Below are positions 1 to 8,348 of a stretch of DNA of 35,636 nucleotides, piece by piece (within the stretch, counting starts at the first letter, position 1; the number at the start of each line of letters is the position of its first letter). Location: positions 1-35,636 of the forward strand of contig JAFCZU010000009.1 in the NCBI GenBank assembly GCA_019314185.1. The letters run 5' to 3'. The stretch comes from Deltaproteobacteria bacterium (GTDB taxonomy: Bacteria; Desulfobacterota; Desulfobacteria; Desulfobacterales; ETH-SRB1). The translations under genes were made by a program, and so were the position numbers. The notes beneath the pieces were generated by a model. It was given only the letters and a program-made list of their open reading frames with translations. It was not told where the DNA came from and made no database searches.

Positions 1-2350
1 CTACGGCCATAATAGTGTAAAGCATAATCGGACTTGTTGTTGTATTAATATTCAACAGCCGGTCAAGAAAAAGAGATTTAACCAGATAATCAAGCAGAGG
101 AACGGAACACCCTGTAAAAAAAAGAGAATCGGCAATTCTATCCCAGCTCAAATAACTATTCCAGCGCAACAGGGGCGACCGGCGGAATCCTCCGCCCCCA
201 AGAACAGATTGTAACATATTACGTAAACCCGTAATTCCAAACCAGATAAACGCACCACCGTAAGCCAGAAGCCACCAATCCTTTGTTAACGCAAAGGTCA
301 AAAATGCAGGAATAAATCCGAATAAAATCTTAAGCACATTTTTAAAACGACTGTTAAGATACTTGAGCGGCACAGTCTGCTCGTTTTTTTCCGCTGGCGT
401 TTCAAGCATGAGCCCATTGTCGCATTCTTCCTGAATCCCTCCAAGAGTTGCAATGTTTCCAAGGCGCCCCATATGAAGAGAATAGTCTTTTACGACCCAA
501 TCGCTGATTTTAGTTGATCCGAAAAAAGATCCTCCCGGAAAATAACGCAGAATTTTATAACAAAAATTGCCAACAGGACTGAAGCTGGATCGAGGTATAA
601 ATGTCACGCGTTTATAGCTCGTTGCTGTAACAGGGAGACTCTCGCGAGACCGCATTTTTGTGTCATAAAACTCCTTCTGAGCTTTCACAGACAGTGTGTC
701 TTTAATTATTAGGCCCATCCCATGAAGATGCCTGGAACGACCTGTCGAGTCGCTGCCAATTATGGACTTAAGAGCATGATTTTTATAAAGAACCTGGAGT
801 CTTTCAATATCGAAAAGAATTTCAGCGAGCTTGGCCCTTCTTTTTACGATTTGTTTCCCGGATTTTCCTGCAACGCTATCTTCGAAGTGCTGAATAACAT
901 TATGCACGATCCGTTTAAGTTTAATGGTATTTTCATGGTTGATGGCAAGTTGGAGTTCGTTTATAGTTAAAAGATCTGGAGACAGATTTCCCTCAGCGTA
1001 ATCCTTGAGATTAAAAATCTCCAGACTGGTAACCATACCTTTACAATCATAAAGAAGCTCAAGCGCCTCTTCTGCAGAAAGATTGGTCAGACTCAATGTT
1101 GCCGAGTAGGCTGAACAAAAATTGCTGAGGTTCCTCAATAACTCCTGAGCAGACAGTTTGAGCAAAAATGGAAGATTTGGGCTATCACATGGAATCCATG
1201 GATTATGGATTCCGGTGTTTTTGTCTGGAGCAAGCCAATTGGTGATAATACTTTCAGAATCAATGCAGTTCATTTCTTTTACAAGAAGAGAAATATTTTT
1301 CTTTTCGTCTTCATTAGCGGCTTCATACTGAGATTTTAAAGCTTTGACACGCTCATGCATGAGAGGCATCAGAGCATTATATATAAACTTTGCAAGATGA
1401 AATATTGAAATTTGCCCAATGCCGACAAAATCAAGAAAAGTGTCCTTATCAAGTTGAAGCATGAAGATGCCGTAATGCTGATTTATATGGAGGCTGTAAA
1501 TTTTATTGAATTCATCCAAAACGTCTAATACATATTTTTGCTGATACGCGGATACATTTTTTCCTTCCTTCATAAATTCAAGAACCGATACATTTGAGAA
1601 AAAATTGATAAAATCCCGGTTGTCTGCAAAGCCCTTGGGTACCCACACGATTTTTATGTATTTATTTCGAAAAAGAGCACAAAATTCAATGCCGACCTGG
1701 ACTTTCATGTCCATAATTGATGCAGCTTCAAGAAGCTCCGTTATAGCTTCAGTACGAATGTAATTATAGTAAACCACGGTAATATTTCGAATACCCTTGA
1801 TCCAGGCATCCATAATTAGATGTGTAGCGGATTTTCTTCCCTTGGTATTTACATCATGAACATGATGGTCAAATGCGATCTGATTCCATTCTTCCGGCAT
1901 CTCGACAAGATGATATTTGCGCAATTCGTTTCTAATAACCTTGTGTTTCCCCAATGCCGCAGTCCTGAAATCTCTAGCCAGCTGCAGCTTACGGATCTCA
2001 TCGCCATCGGAACGAATGAGTTCCTTCATGATTTGTAAAAGAACCCTGGCAGTATTCTTGCGCAAGGTACTGTGAGCCTTGCTTAGAGCCTCGTCACGAA
2101 GGGATCGTAATGCCTCCAATCGTTCCTGCGCTTCGCCTGTACGCAAAGAACCAAGCAAATGAATGGCTGCATAGGCCATTCTGAGGCCACTTGTGGCAAC
2201 CATTTCCTTGATACCCTGAGAATGGAGATGTGGAGTAAGAAGTTTTCTGAAATATCGCAACGATTCATCACGGTTTAGCACATCGTTAACAATATCCAAA
2301 AGTGCATGATCTTTCTGATCAAAAAACATTTTAGAAATCTTTTTTCCCAT
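1..2350 (-). CDS. large PHP-domain-like membrane protein, C-terminus beyond left edge
   Basis: An uninterrupted frame starts at ATG 2350 and stays open to the left edge, giving at least 783 residues with no stop. AAGGAAAGG lies just upstream of the ATG. Residues about 155-222 look like the first part of a PHP-type metal-dependent hydrolase: DHHVHD at 161-166, then a helix-rich stretch and the late motif GIEF at 220-223. Residues 532-546 contain GSDSTGRS followed by HLHGMG, resembling a distal PHP metal-binding motif, so the domain would be split by a long helical insertion. Residues about 672-710 and 740-765 are hydrophobic and probably membrane-spanning. I do not recognise a named family with this architecture. 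A phosphoesterase-type role at the membrane is an inference from the histidine and aspartate motifs only. It lies 182 bp downstream of the ETF-QO gene on the same strand. Confidence 0.75.
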   Translation of the reverse strand, partial: MGKKISKMFFDQKDHALLDIVNDVLNRDESLRYFRKLLTPHLHSQGIKEMVATSGLRMAYAAIHLLGSLRTGEAQERLEALRSLRDEALSKAHSTLRKNTARVLLQIMKELIRSDGDEIRKLQLARDFRTAALGKHKVIRNELRKYHLVEMPEEWNQIAFDHHVHDVNTKGRKSATHLIMDAWIKGIRNITVVYYNYIRTEAITELLEAASIMDMKVQVGIEFCALFRNKYIKIVWVPKGFADNRDFINFFSNVSVLEFMKEGKNVSAYQQKYVLDVLDEFNKIYSLHINQHYGIFMLQLDKDTFLDFVGIGQISIFHLAKFIYNALMPLMHERVKALKSQYEAANEDEKKNISLLVKEMNCIDSESIITNWLAPDKNTGIHNPWIPCDSPNLPFLLKLSAQELLRNLSNFCSAYSATLSLTNLSAEEALELLYDCKGMVTSLEIFNLKDYAEGNLSPDLLTINELQLAINHENTIKLKRIVHNVIQHFEDSVAGKSGKQIVKRRAKLAEILFDIERLQVLYKNHALKSIIGSDSTGRSRHLHGMGLIIKDTLSVKAQKEFYDTKMRSRESLPVTATSYKRVTFIPRSSFSPVGNFCYKILRYFPGGSFFGSTKISDWVVKDYSLHMGRLGNIATLGGIQEECDNGLMLETPAEKNEQTVPLKYLNSRFKNVLKILFGFIPAFLTFALTKDWWLLAYGGAFIWFGITGLRNMLQSVLGGGGFRRSPLLRWNSYLSWDRIADSLFFTGCSVPLLDYLVKSLFLDRLLNINTTTSPIMLYTIMAV

Positions 2351-2532
2351 GGCCTTTCCTTGCGATTACTACCTGAATCTTACACAAAACATGAATAAAA
2401 AATGAAGAAACCCTCTGGAATCACACCTGCTCAATTGGAGACAACCTATTTGTTTTACCTTAATTAACTACAACTAATTTTGATGACTTCGCAAAAAGTT
2501 TTTTGGGAACAACTTTGAACATTTTGGGAAAA

Positions 2533-4209
2533 TTACAGCATCGTATAACCCGGACCCTCTCCACCTTCCGGGCATGTCCAGGTTATGTTTTCATAAGGAT
2601 CCTTTATTTCACATGTTTTGCAGTGCAGGCAATTAGACGGGTTAAGTTTAAGCCGTCTTTGGGATCCGTTCTCGTCTGTCTCAATTTCGTAAACATTACC
2701 CGGGCAGAATCTTATGCAGGGGCATTGATAGGTAATATAGCATTCGTTCATGCACAGACTTTGATCATGGATAACAATATGGCACGGCTGGTCCTCTCTG
2801 TGCATGGTCTTTGACAGATAAACTCCTGTAAGTTTGTCAACATATAAAACACCATCAAAAACCTTTTTGTCAGGCTCTACCTGTTTAAAGTCTTTTGTAT
2901 CTGTTTTTACAGGCCGCATGGCACTGTAATCTTTTTCAACAGGCATTTTGTCACATATTCCGCGTCCTTTTGTGAAATACTGGGCGCCAAGATGGATAAA
3001 TTTTATCAGCCCTTTTTTTGACATGGCCTGGGAAAAGTTTCTTCCTTCATAAATTTCTTCTTTTATCCGGCTTTTTTCAAATAATTCATGATAATTACCG
3101 AGCGTTTCCTGTGTAAAGCTGTTTTTTTCACAGGCTTTTATGATAGCCTCTGCTGCCAGCATACCGGATTTCATGGAAACATGTATCCCTTTTAGCCCGG
3201 GAGTATTCTGCATTGACGCGCTGCCGCCGATAAATACTCCGCCATTTACAGCGAGTCTTGGAATAGTATAATATCCTCCGGAGGAAACGGTTCTTGCTCC
3301 CTGTTCGATTACCTTACCGTTTTGAATGATTTGTGATACCAAGGGATGACGTTTAAATTTAATGAACTCCTCATACAGGTCAAGCATAGGCTCCTGGTAT
3401 GAAAGGCTGACAAGAAATCCCAGGGATGCTTTGTTGTCTTCCATTTCATAAATAAAACCGCCGCCAGGTGTATTGATGCCAAGCGGGTAGCCGAATGTAT
3501 GGATATCATTCCCTTTGCTGGTCTTAAAATAGTTGTTTTCAGGAAGTTGTATAACCTCTTTGATGCCTGTTTCAAAGACCTGAGGCATTTTTCCGGAAAA
3601 GATATCAAATTTTTCTGCAATATTCTGCATAAGGCTTCCATCTGCCCCTTCTCCGAATACAGTGACATTTGCTAATATATCTATTCCGGGTTCAAAATTG
3701 CCTTTTGGCTTACCTTCTTTATCAATACCCTTGTCTCCTGTGCGTATTCCGATGATTGATTTGTTATCCTCAGAGTAAAGAACTTCTTTTCCTGCAAAAC
3801 CTGGAAAGATATTTATTCCAAGCTCTTCGGCAATCCCCGCAAGCCATCTTGTAAGTCGTGAAAGACTTATAATGTAAAAGCCTTTATTTCGCATATATCG
3901 CGGCGTATAAGGAAGACGATAATGTTTGTTCCTGGTCAAAAAGTAAAATTCGTCTTCTCTTACAATTGATTCAACAGGGCATCCTCTTTCAAGAAAATCA
4001 GGCAAAAGCTCCTTTAATGCAACTGGGTTCAAAACAGCTCCACTCAAAGCGTGTGAACCTATTTCAGCACCTTTTTCAACAATAGCGACTTCAAGGCTTA
4101 CCCTTTTTTGTCTGGCAAGCTGCATTAATTTAATGGCGCCTGCGAGGCTTGCAGGCCCGCCTCCAACAAAAAGTATGTCAAAATTAATTTGTTCATGCTC
4201 TATATTCAT
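2533..4209 (-). CDS. electron transfer flavoprotein-ubiquinone oxidoreductase (ETF-QO)
   Basis: Full-length 558-residue protein. It oxidises reduced electron transfer flavoprotein at the membrane and passes electrons to the quinone pool through FAD and one [4Fe-4S] cluster. The N-terminus has a Rossmann FAD motif (VGGGPASLAGA, about residues 15-25). The C-terminus has the ferredoxin-like part with CPGNVYE and then CLHCKTCEIKDP, followed by a family-typical PEGG-GPGY ending. The ATG at 4209 has GGAG about 11 bases upstream. An extra cysteine pair (QCPC) precedes the first cluster cysteine. No etfAB genes are in the window, so its partner flavoprotein must be elsewhere. In sulfate reducers such proteins serve fatty-acid or aromatic-acid oxidation, which fits the other electron-transfer genes here (inference). 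Confidence 0.95.
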   Translation of the reverse strand: MNIEHEQINFDILFVGGGPASLAGAIKLMQLARQKRVSLEVAIVEKGAEIGSHALSGAVLNPVALKELLPDFLERGCPVESIVREDEFYFLTRNKHYRLPYTPRYMRNKGFYIISLSRLTRWLAGIAEELGINIFPGFAGKEVLYSEDNKSIIGIRTGDKGIDKEGKPKGNFEPGIDILANVTVFGEGADGSLMQNIAEKFDIFSGKMPQVFETGIKEVIQLPENNYFKTSKGNDIHTFGYPLGINTPGGGFIYEMEDNKASLGFLVSLSYQEPMLDLYEEFIKFKRHPLVSQIIQNGKVIEQGARTVSSGGYYTIPRLAVNGGVFIGGSASMQNTPGLKGIHVSMKSGMLAAEAIIKACEKNSFTQETLGNYHELFEKSRIKEEIYEGRNFSQAMSKKGLIKFIHLGAQYFTKGRGICDKMPVEKDYSAMRPVKTDTKDFKQVEPDKKVFDGVLYVDKLTGVYLSKTMHREDQPCHIVIHDQSLCMNECYITYQCPCIRFCPGNVYEIETDENGSQRRLKLNPSNCLHCKTCEIKDPYENITWTCPEGGEGPGYTML

Positions 4210-4247
4210 TTTTAGTTCTTCTCCCGATTAGTTGATACAAAGGATTC

Positions 4248-4346
4248 GAGGATTTAAGAGGAAGGCGAGTGTTTTCTTTCTAACGATTCAACAAGTGTTT
4301 TTCCGCCTCAGGCAAACCACTCGACCCCTTAAATCCTTAAATCCTC
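4248..4346. repeat. long imperfect inverted repeat between nfo and the ETF-QO gene
   Basis: The arms 4248-4271 and 4318-4346 are complementary: GAGGATTTAAG pairs with CTTAAATCCTC and CGAGTG pairs with CACTCG. The right arm contains a short duplication (CTTAAATC twice, in tandem). The loop is about 46 bases. It fills most of the 142-bp gap after nfo and before the ETF-QO start, so it may act as a terminator or attenuator for nfo, or be a small palindromic repeat element. There is no T-tract typical of an intrinsic terminator. Confidence 0.6.
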
Positions 4347-4351
4347 ATTAT

Positions 4352-5257
4352 TTACATCACCATCGCCCTTAGCTTGTTTAAGTTGGTTTTATCACAATCG
4401 CAAGCAGCATTTTCTTTTGGCGTTTCAATAATCTTTGGAATATTTTTAAATCTTTTATCATTCATTAAACATTCAAAAGCTTTTAAACCAATAAATCCCT
4501 GCCCAATATGTTCATGTCGATCAACCCTGGAATCAAGTTCTTTTTTAGAATCATTTAAATGAATCAAATAAAGCTGATTAATACCTATTATTTTATCAAA
4601 TGTCTCCATTGTTTTCAAATATGATGTCTTTGTCCTGATATCATAGCCGGCAGCAAAAATATGGCATGTATCAAGACAGACTCCGACTCTGTCTTTGTTT
4701 TTAATCATATCAATTATAGACGCAAGATGTTCAAAAGTATGGCCTATGCTTGAACCCTGACCTGCGGTGGTTTCAAGCAAAAGGCGTGTCTTTATGCCGG
4801 GAGTCTCAGAAAATATTTTATTAATATTTCCAGCTATTCGGATAATCCCCTCTTTTTCACCTTTTCCCATGTGAGAACCCGGATGAAGGACAACAAAAGG
4901 AATGCCTAACATTGAAGATCTGAGGAGTTCCTGTTTTAGAGCGCTGCATGACATGTGACGCTTCTTGTTTTCATAACCAGCTAAATTTATTAAATATGAT
5001 GAATGGGAAGCAATTGAGGTTATACCTGTCTTTATTTTCGCTTCTAAAAAAAGATCAATTTCGTCTTCTGTAATTATCCGTTCTTTCCAGGTACTCGCGG
5101 ATTTTGTAAATATCTGGATAGCGGTACAATTTAAAACTTTTGCCTCATACAAGGCGTTATGCAGACCCTTTGCAATGGAAAAATGTGCGCCAAGCAGGCA
5201 GAAATTCGTTATATCTTTTACTTTTTCTGTATTTTTTTGATGCATGTGATTTTTCAA
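4352..5257 (-). CDS. nfo: endonuclease IV (AP endonuclease)
   Basis: A protein of about 301 residues of the Xylose-isomerase-like TIM-barrel endonuclease IV family, which incises DNA 5' of abasic sites using three zinc ions. Family motifs appear in order: LLGAH near the N-terminus, HPGSH, LLLETTAGQG, GVCLDTCH with FAAGYD, HLNDSK, DRHEHIGQG and a final IETPKE. These include the metal-binding His, Glu and Asp residues. The longest reading starts at TTG 5257; ATG 5245, four codons later, is an alternative, and neither has a convincing ribosome-binding site. The gene is divergent from the sigma54 activator at 5561 and lies upstream of the ETF-QO gene on the same strand. Confidence 0.95.
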   Translation of the reverse strand: MKNHMHQKNTEKVKDITNFCLLGAHFSIAKGLHNALYEAKVLNCTAIQIFTKSASTWKERIITEDEIDLFLEAKIKTGITSIASHSSYLINLAGYENKKRHMSCSALKQELLRSSMLGIPFVVLHPGSHMGKGEKEGIIRIAGNINKIFSETPGIKTRLLLETTAGQGSSIGHTFEHLASIIDMIKNKDRVGVCLDTCHIFAAGYDIRTKTSYLKTMETFDKIIGINQLYLIHLNDSKKELDSRVDRHEHIGQGFIGLKAFECLMNDKRFKNIPKIIETPKENAACDCDKTNLNKLRAMVM

Positions 5258-5560
5258 CTAATTTGTGACAATATGCAATTTGTTGAGGAAATAGAAGGCT
5301 ATAATATAACGACTATAAATACCAAAAAATATAAAACATCAATGTTAAATTAATAAAACTACTTGCAGCATAATAATATATGCTGTTGCTATCCTGTTGT
5401 TATCGCATTTATTGTTTGACAATTTATCATATATTGCCTTATCAATTAAGTTGATATAAGCACTTTGCATACTAAAATATAAGTCTCATTACTATTTTGC
5501 AAATTGATTAAAGAACTCGTTTAAAATTAGACTCCTCGTACTTTAACCCGGAGAATTATT
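5258..5560. promoter_or_regulatory. divergent intergenic region between nfo and the sigma54 activator
   Basis: A very AT-rich 303-bp stretch that must hold the promoters for both divergent genes. A small hairpin is visible (CAGCATA 5366-5372 with TATGCTG 5379-5385). A TTGACA occurs near 5417 but no well-spaced good -10 follows, so I do not assign a promoter. No sigma54-type GG-N10-GC site was found. No gene is supported here. Confidence 0.4.
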
Positions 5561-7450
5561 GTGTTAAAAATCTTGCTGATTGATGATGAAGAAGGAATCA
5601 GGAAATTATTAAGTATATCTCTTAGAAACGATGGATATGATGTTATTACGGCTGAGAACGGAGAGAGAGGCCTCGATCTTTTTAAGCAGGAGTCTCCTTC
5701 AATTGTTTTAACAGACATTAAAATGCCTGGCATGAACGGGATCGAAGTTTTAAAGAAAATTAAACAGATTAATCCGGATGCAGAGGTTATTGTAATAACA
5801 GGGCATGGAGATGTGGGCCAGGCTGTTAAATCAATGCAGCTCGAAGCATCTGATTTTATTTCTAAACCTGTTAATAATGATATCCTTTGCAAAGCTCTTC
5901 GGCGCGCTGAAACAAAACTGAGAATCAAACAATCGCTAAAGGACTATACAGCTGGTCTTGAAAAAACAGTTAAAGAAAAGACAGAGAAACTAAAAAAAAC
6001 ATACATTGAAATGGAAACCCTTTGCGATTTCACATCCAATCTATCTGGAAAAAAATATCTTGGTGATGCATTGGGTTATATGTTTGATCGGATCAAAAAC
6101 ATACTGACCTTTGAAGAAGCGATTCCTCTTATATTTAATGAAGTTAAAAATGGATTTATCAGTGTTAATGGGTATAGACGCCAGTGTTTAGAAGATAACG
6201 AAGAGATTGTCTCGACTGTTTTATCGTTGAATTGTCCCATGAATATAAGCGAACTGAATGACAAGGAGTATGACTGGTTGAAAAGCGTTAATGGTTATAA
6301 ATCTTTGTCTATTGTCCCTATAATTAAGGAAAAAGATATTGCCGGAGCAATAATTTTTCTTGCTTTTAATCCCGATGTTTTTTCCAGAGAAGATTTAAGC
6401 TTTCTCAATCTCATGTTTTCTCAGGTCGCGGATGGCATAAGGAGAATCGCTCTTAATGATGAGAAGCTGAATGAATTAGATGACAAGGTAAAAATGTTTT
6501 CGGGCTTTGGGGGTATTATCGGAAAAGATCATAAGATGCGTCAGATTTATAATCTTATTTTAGATATAGCCCCTACTGACGCGACTGTATTGATTCAGGG
6601 TGAAAGTGGGTGTGGTAAAGAGCTTGTAGCAAAGGCTGTTCATTCAAATAGCCATCGAAAAGATAATTCTTTTGTTGTTGTGGATTGTTCCGCATATCCC
6701 CTTACGCTGCTCGAAAGCGAGTTGTTCGGGCATGAGAAGGGCGCTTTTACCGGCGCCACACATCAAAGGATCGGACGATTTGAATCTGCAAACAAGGGGA
6801 CCCTTTTTCTGGATGAAATTGGGGAAATCCCTTTGATGTCGCAGGTTAAGCTTCTCAGATTTTTACAGTTTCAAAAACTTGAGAGATTGGGAGGCACGGG
6901 AACCATTGAACTGAATGTCAGGATAATAGCGGCCACTAATAAAGACCTGCAAAAAGAGGTGGAGAAGGGAAACTTTCGGGAGGATTTATATTACAGATTG
7001 TGCGTTATTCCAATAAATGTTCCCCCTCTCCGTGTTAGACGAAACGATATCCCTCTTCTGGTTGAATATTTTTTGAAAAGACTTAATTCGCGAGGGAATA
7101 AAAAAGTAAAAGGAATTTCTTCCAGAGCAATGAGGCTGTTGTTGGATTATAATTGGCCTGGTAATATTAGAGAGTTGGAAAATATTATTGAACACTCTTT
7201 TATTCTTGCCAAGGATGAATATATTACCGAACAAAATTTTTCCAATAATATACGTTTTAATGTTGATAATATAAATAAAGAAAAGAAGAAGATAAGCTCC
7301 TTTCAAGAAAATGAAAAAAGGTTTCTTACAAAAGTGCTGGAAGAATATATGTGGAATAAATCGCGGGTAGCAAAAACACTGAACATCAGCCGCAGTACCC
7401 TGTATGCAAAATTAAAAAAGTATAAGATCAATTCGGTTGATAAATCGTAA
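5561..7450 (+). CDS. sigma54-dependent response regulator (receiver-GAF-AAA+-Fis)
   Basis: 629-residue NtrC-type activator. The receiver (about 1-120) has acidic D8/D9, phosphoacceptor D52 and conserved K102. A linker helix and a GAF-like domain (about 155-300) follow. The AAA+ domain has Walker A GESGCGKE (347-354), the sigma54-contact loop GAFTGA (394-399), Walker B LFLDEIGE (415-422) and arginine fingers in FREDLYYRL (472-480). The Fis-type helix-turn-helix lies at about 585-625. Once phosphorylated it should remodel sigma54 polymerase at promoters of unknown targets. The start is GTG 5561 with GGAG seven bases upstream. Its receiver closely resembles that of the hybrid protein at 10790, and its AAA+/HTH part resembles the degenerate protein at 16997. 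Its likely kinase is the sensor at 8349 (inference). Confidence 0.95.
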   Translation: MLKILLIDDEEGIRKLLSISLRNDGYDVITAENGERGLDLFKQESPSIVLTDIKMPGMNGIEVLKKIKQINPDAEVIVITGHGDVGQAVKSMQLEASDFISKPVNNDILCKALRRAETKLRIKQSLKDYTAGLEKTVKEKTEKLKKTYIEMETLCDFTSNLSGKKYLGDALGYMFDRIKNILTFEEAIPLIFNEVKNGFISVNGYRRQCLEDNEEIVSTVLSLNCPMNISELNDKEYDWLKSVNGYKSLSIVPIIKEKDIAGAIIFLAFNPDVFSREDLSFLNLMFSQVADGIRRIALNDEKLNELDDKVKMFSGFGGIIGKDHKMRQIYNLILDIAPTDATVLIQGESGCGKELVAKAVHSNSHRKDNSFVVVDCSAYPLTLLESELFGHEKGAFTGATHQRIGRFESANKGTLFLDEIGEIPLMSQVKLLRFLQFQKLERLGGTGTIELNVRIIAATNKDLQKEVEKGNFREDLYYRLCVIPINVPPLRVRRNDIPLLVEYFLKRLNSRGNKKVKGISSRAMRLLLDYNWPGNIRELENIIEHSFILAKDEYITEQNFSNNIRFNVDNINKEKKKISSFQENEKRFLTKVLEEYMWNKSRVAKTLNISRSTLYAKLKKYKINSVDKS

Positions 7451-7699
7451 TTACTCACGCAATCAGGCTGAAGAGGTCAAAAGAGCACGTTGTACTTTGG
7501 CGGAACTATCTGATTCTAAACATGTTTCAAGCATTACAAAATTCATTTAAAAAACCGTGCATCTGGGACATTTAAACCCAAATCGACTCAATACCAATTT
7601 TTTTATCATATTCGTTGTGAATAAAGAACTTGAAGACCATATAAAAATTTAGGTTTAACGAGCTCTGAACTTAATTGATTAAGACAATTGGAGGCCACA

Positions 7700-8134
7700 A
7701 TGAAAAGATTGATTATCACAATGGCTACCGGACTTTTTGCTTTTTCTCTTTTTGTTGTTTTCGCAGCGCATGTGTCGGCTGAAAACAAAAAGGCAACTTA
7801 TGTGGGGATGGAAAAGTGTAAAGAATGTCATCAAGAACATGTGACAAGCTATTATTCTTGGAAGTACTCAAAAAATTTCCGGATCATACAGATGAGAAAA
7901 AAAGATAATGACTCGAACTGTCTCCCCTGTCATACTACGGGATACGGAAAACCAGGAGGTTTTTCCAGCGTCAGAGAAACGCCAAGTATGATCAACAAAC
8001 AATGTGAAAGTTGTCATGGCCCGGCCAGCTTGCACCTCAAGGCTCCTACCAAACGCAAACATCAAGAGACGCTAAGTATTCCAGAAAATGTGTGTACGGA
8101 ATGTCACAGTGGCCACAAGCATCCGGGATATTAA
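7700..8134 (+). CDS. secreted tetraheme cytochrome c, c554-like
   Basis: 144-residue exported protein. The signal peptide covers residues 1-27 (basic MKRL, a hydrophobic core, and VSA before the mature ENKK). Four CxxCH haem sites occur at C40-H44, C74-H78, C102-H106 and C132-H136. The opening YVGMEKCKECH is typical of the cytochrome c554/multihaem family. The ATG at 7700 is chosen over an in-frame TTG at 7688 because GGAGG lies five bases upstream and the signal peptide then starts cleanly. It probably carries electrons in the periplasm; donor and acceptor cannot be told. It sits directly before a haem-bearing sensor kinase, suggesting it may be linked to what that kinase senses (inference). 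Confidence 0.92.
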   Translation: MKRLIITMATGLFAFSLFVVFAAHVSAENKKATYVGMEKCKECHQEHVTSYYSWKYSKNFRIIQMRKKDNDSNCLPCHTTGYGKPGGFSSVRETPSMINKQCESCHGPASLHLKAPTKRKHQETLSIPENVCTECHSGHKHPGY

Positions 8135-8157
8135 AAACGTACTATGACATTTGAGCT

Positions 8158-8290
8158 GAGATCTTTGCAAAATAACGATATTGTCATTGTGAGCCAAGCT
8201 AAGCAATCTTATAACATGTTAATAATCAAGAAAATTGCTTCGTTGCTTTATTTCTTGCGATGACTAAAACATTGGTTATGCAAAGATCTC
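8158..8290. repeat. palindromic intergenic repeat element (133 bp)
   Basis: The outer arms are perfect: GAGATCTTTGCA at 8158-8169 and its complement at 8279-8290. Inside, GTCATTGTGAGCCAAGC with AAGCAATCTT on the left is matched imperfectly by the complement of the right half. The inner sequence resembles the GTCATTGCGAGCGAAG-type repeats scattered in many bacterial genomes (recognised from memory). It lies between the cytochrome and the sensor kinase, has no coding capacity and looks like a MITE or folded intergenic repeat. Confidence 0.7.
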
Positions 8291-8348
8291 AAGTTGTGAA
8301 ACGACAACTATAAACGGTTATTTCTGAGTTTAAGAGAGAATTTTCTTT

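Noticed and set aside
722..2271. Short frames on either strand within the left-edge gene
   Set aside because: They lie inside the uninterrupted minus-strand frame of at least 783 codons, which has clear motifs and a ribosome-binding site.
2503..2814. 103-codon plus-strand frame over the ETF-QO C-terminus
   Set aside because: Antisense to the ferredoxin-like end of ETF-QO, whose cysteine motifs fix the real coding strand.
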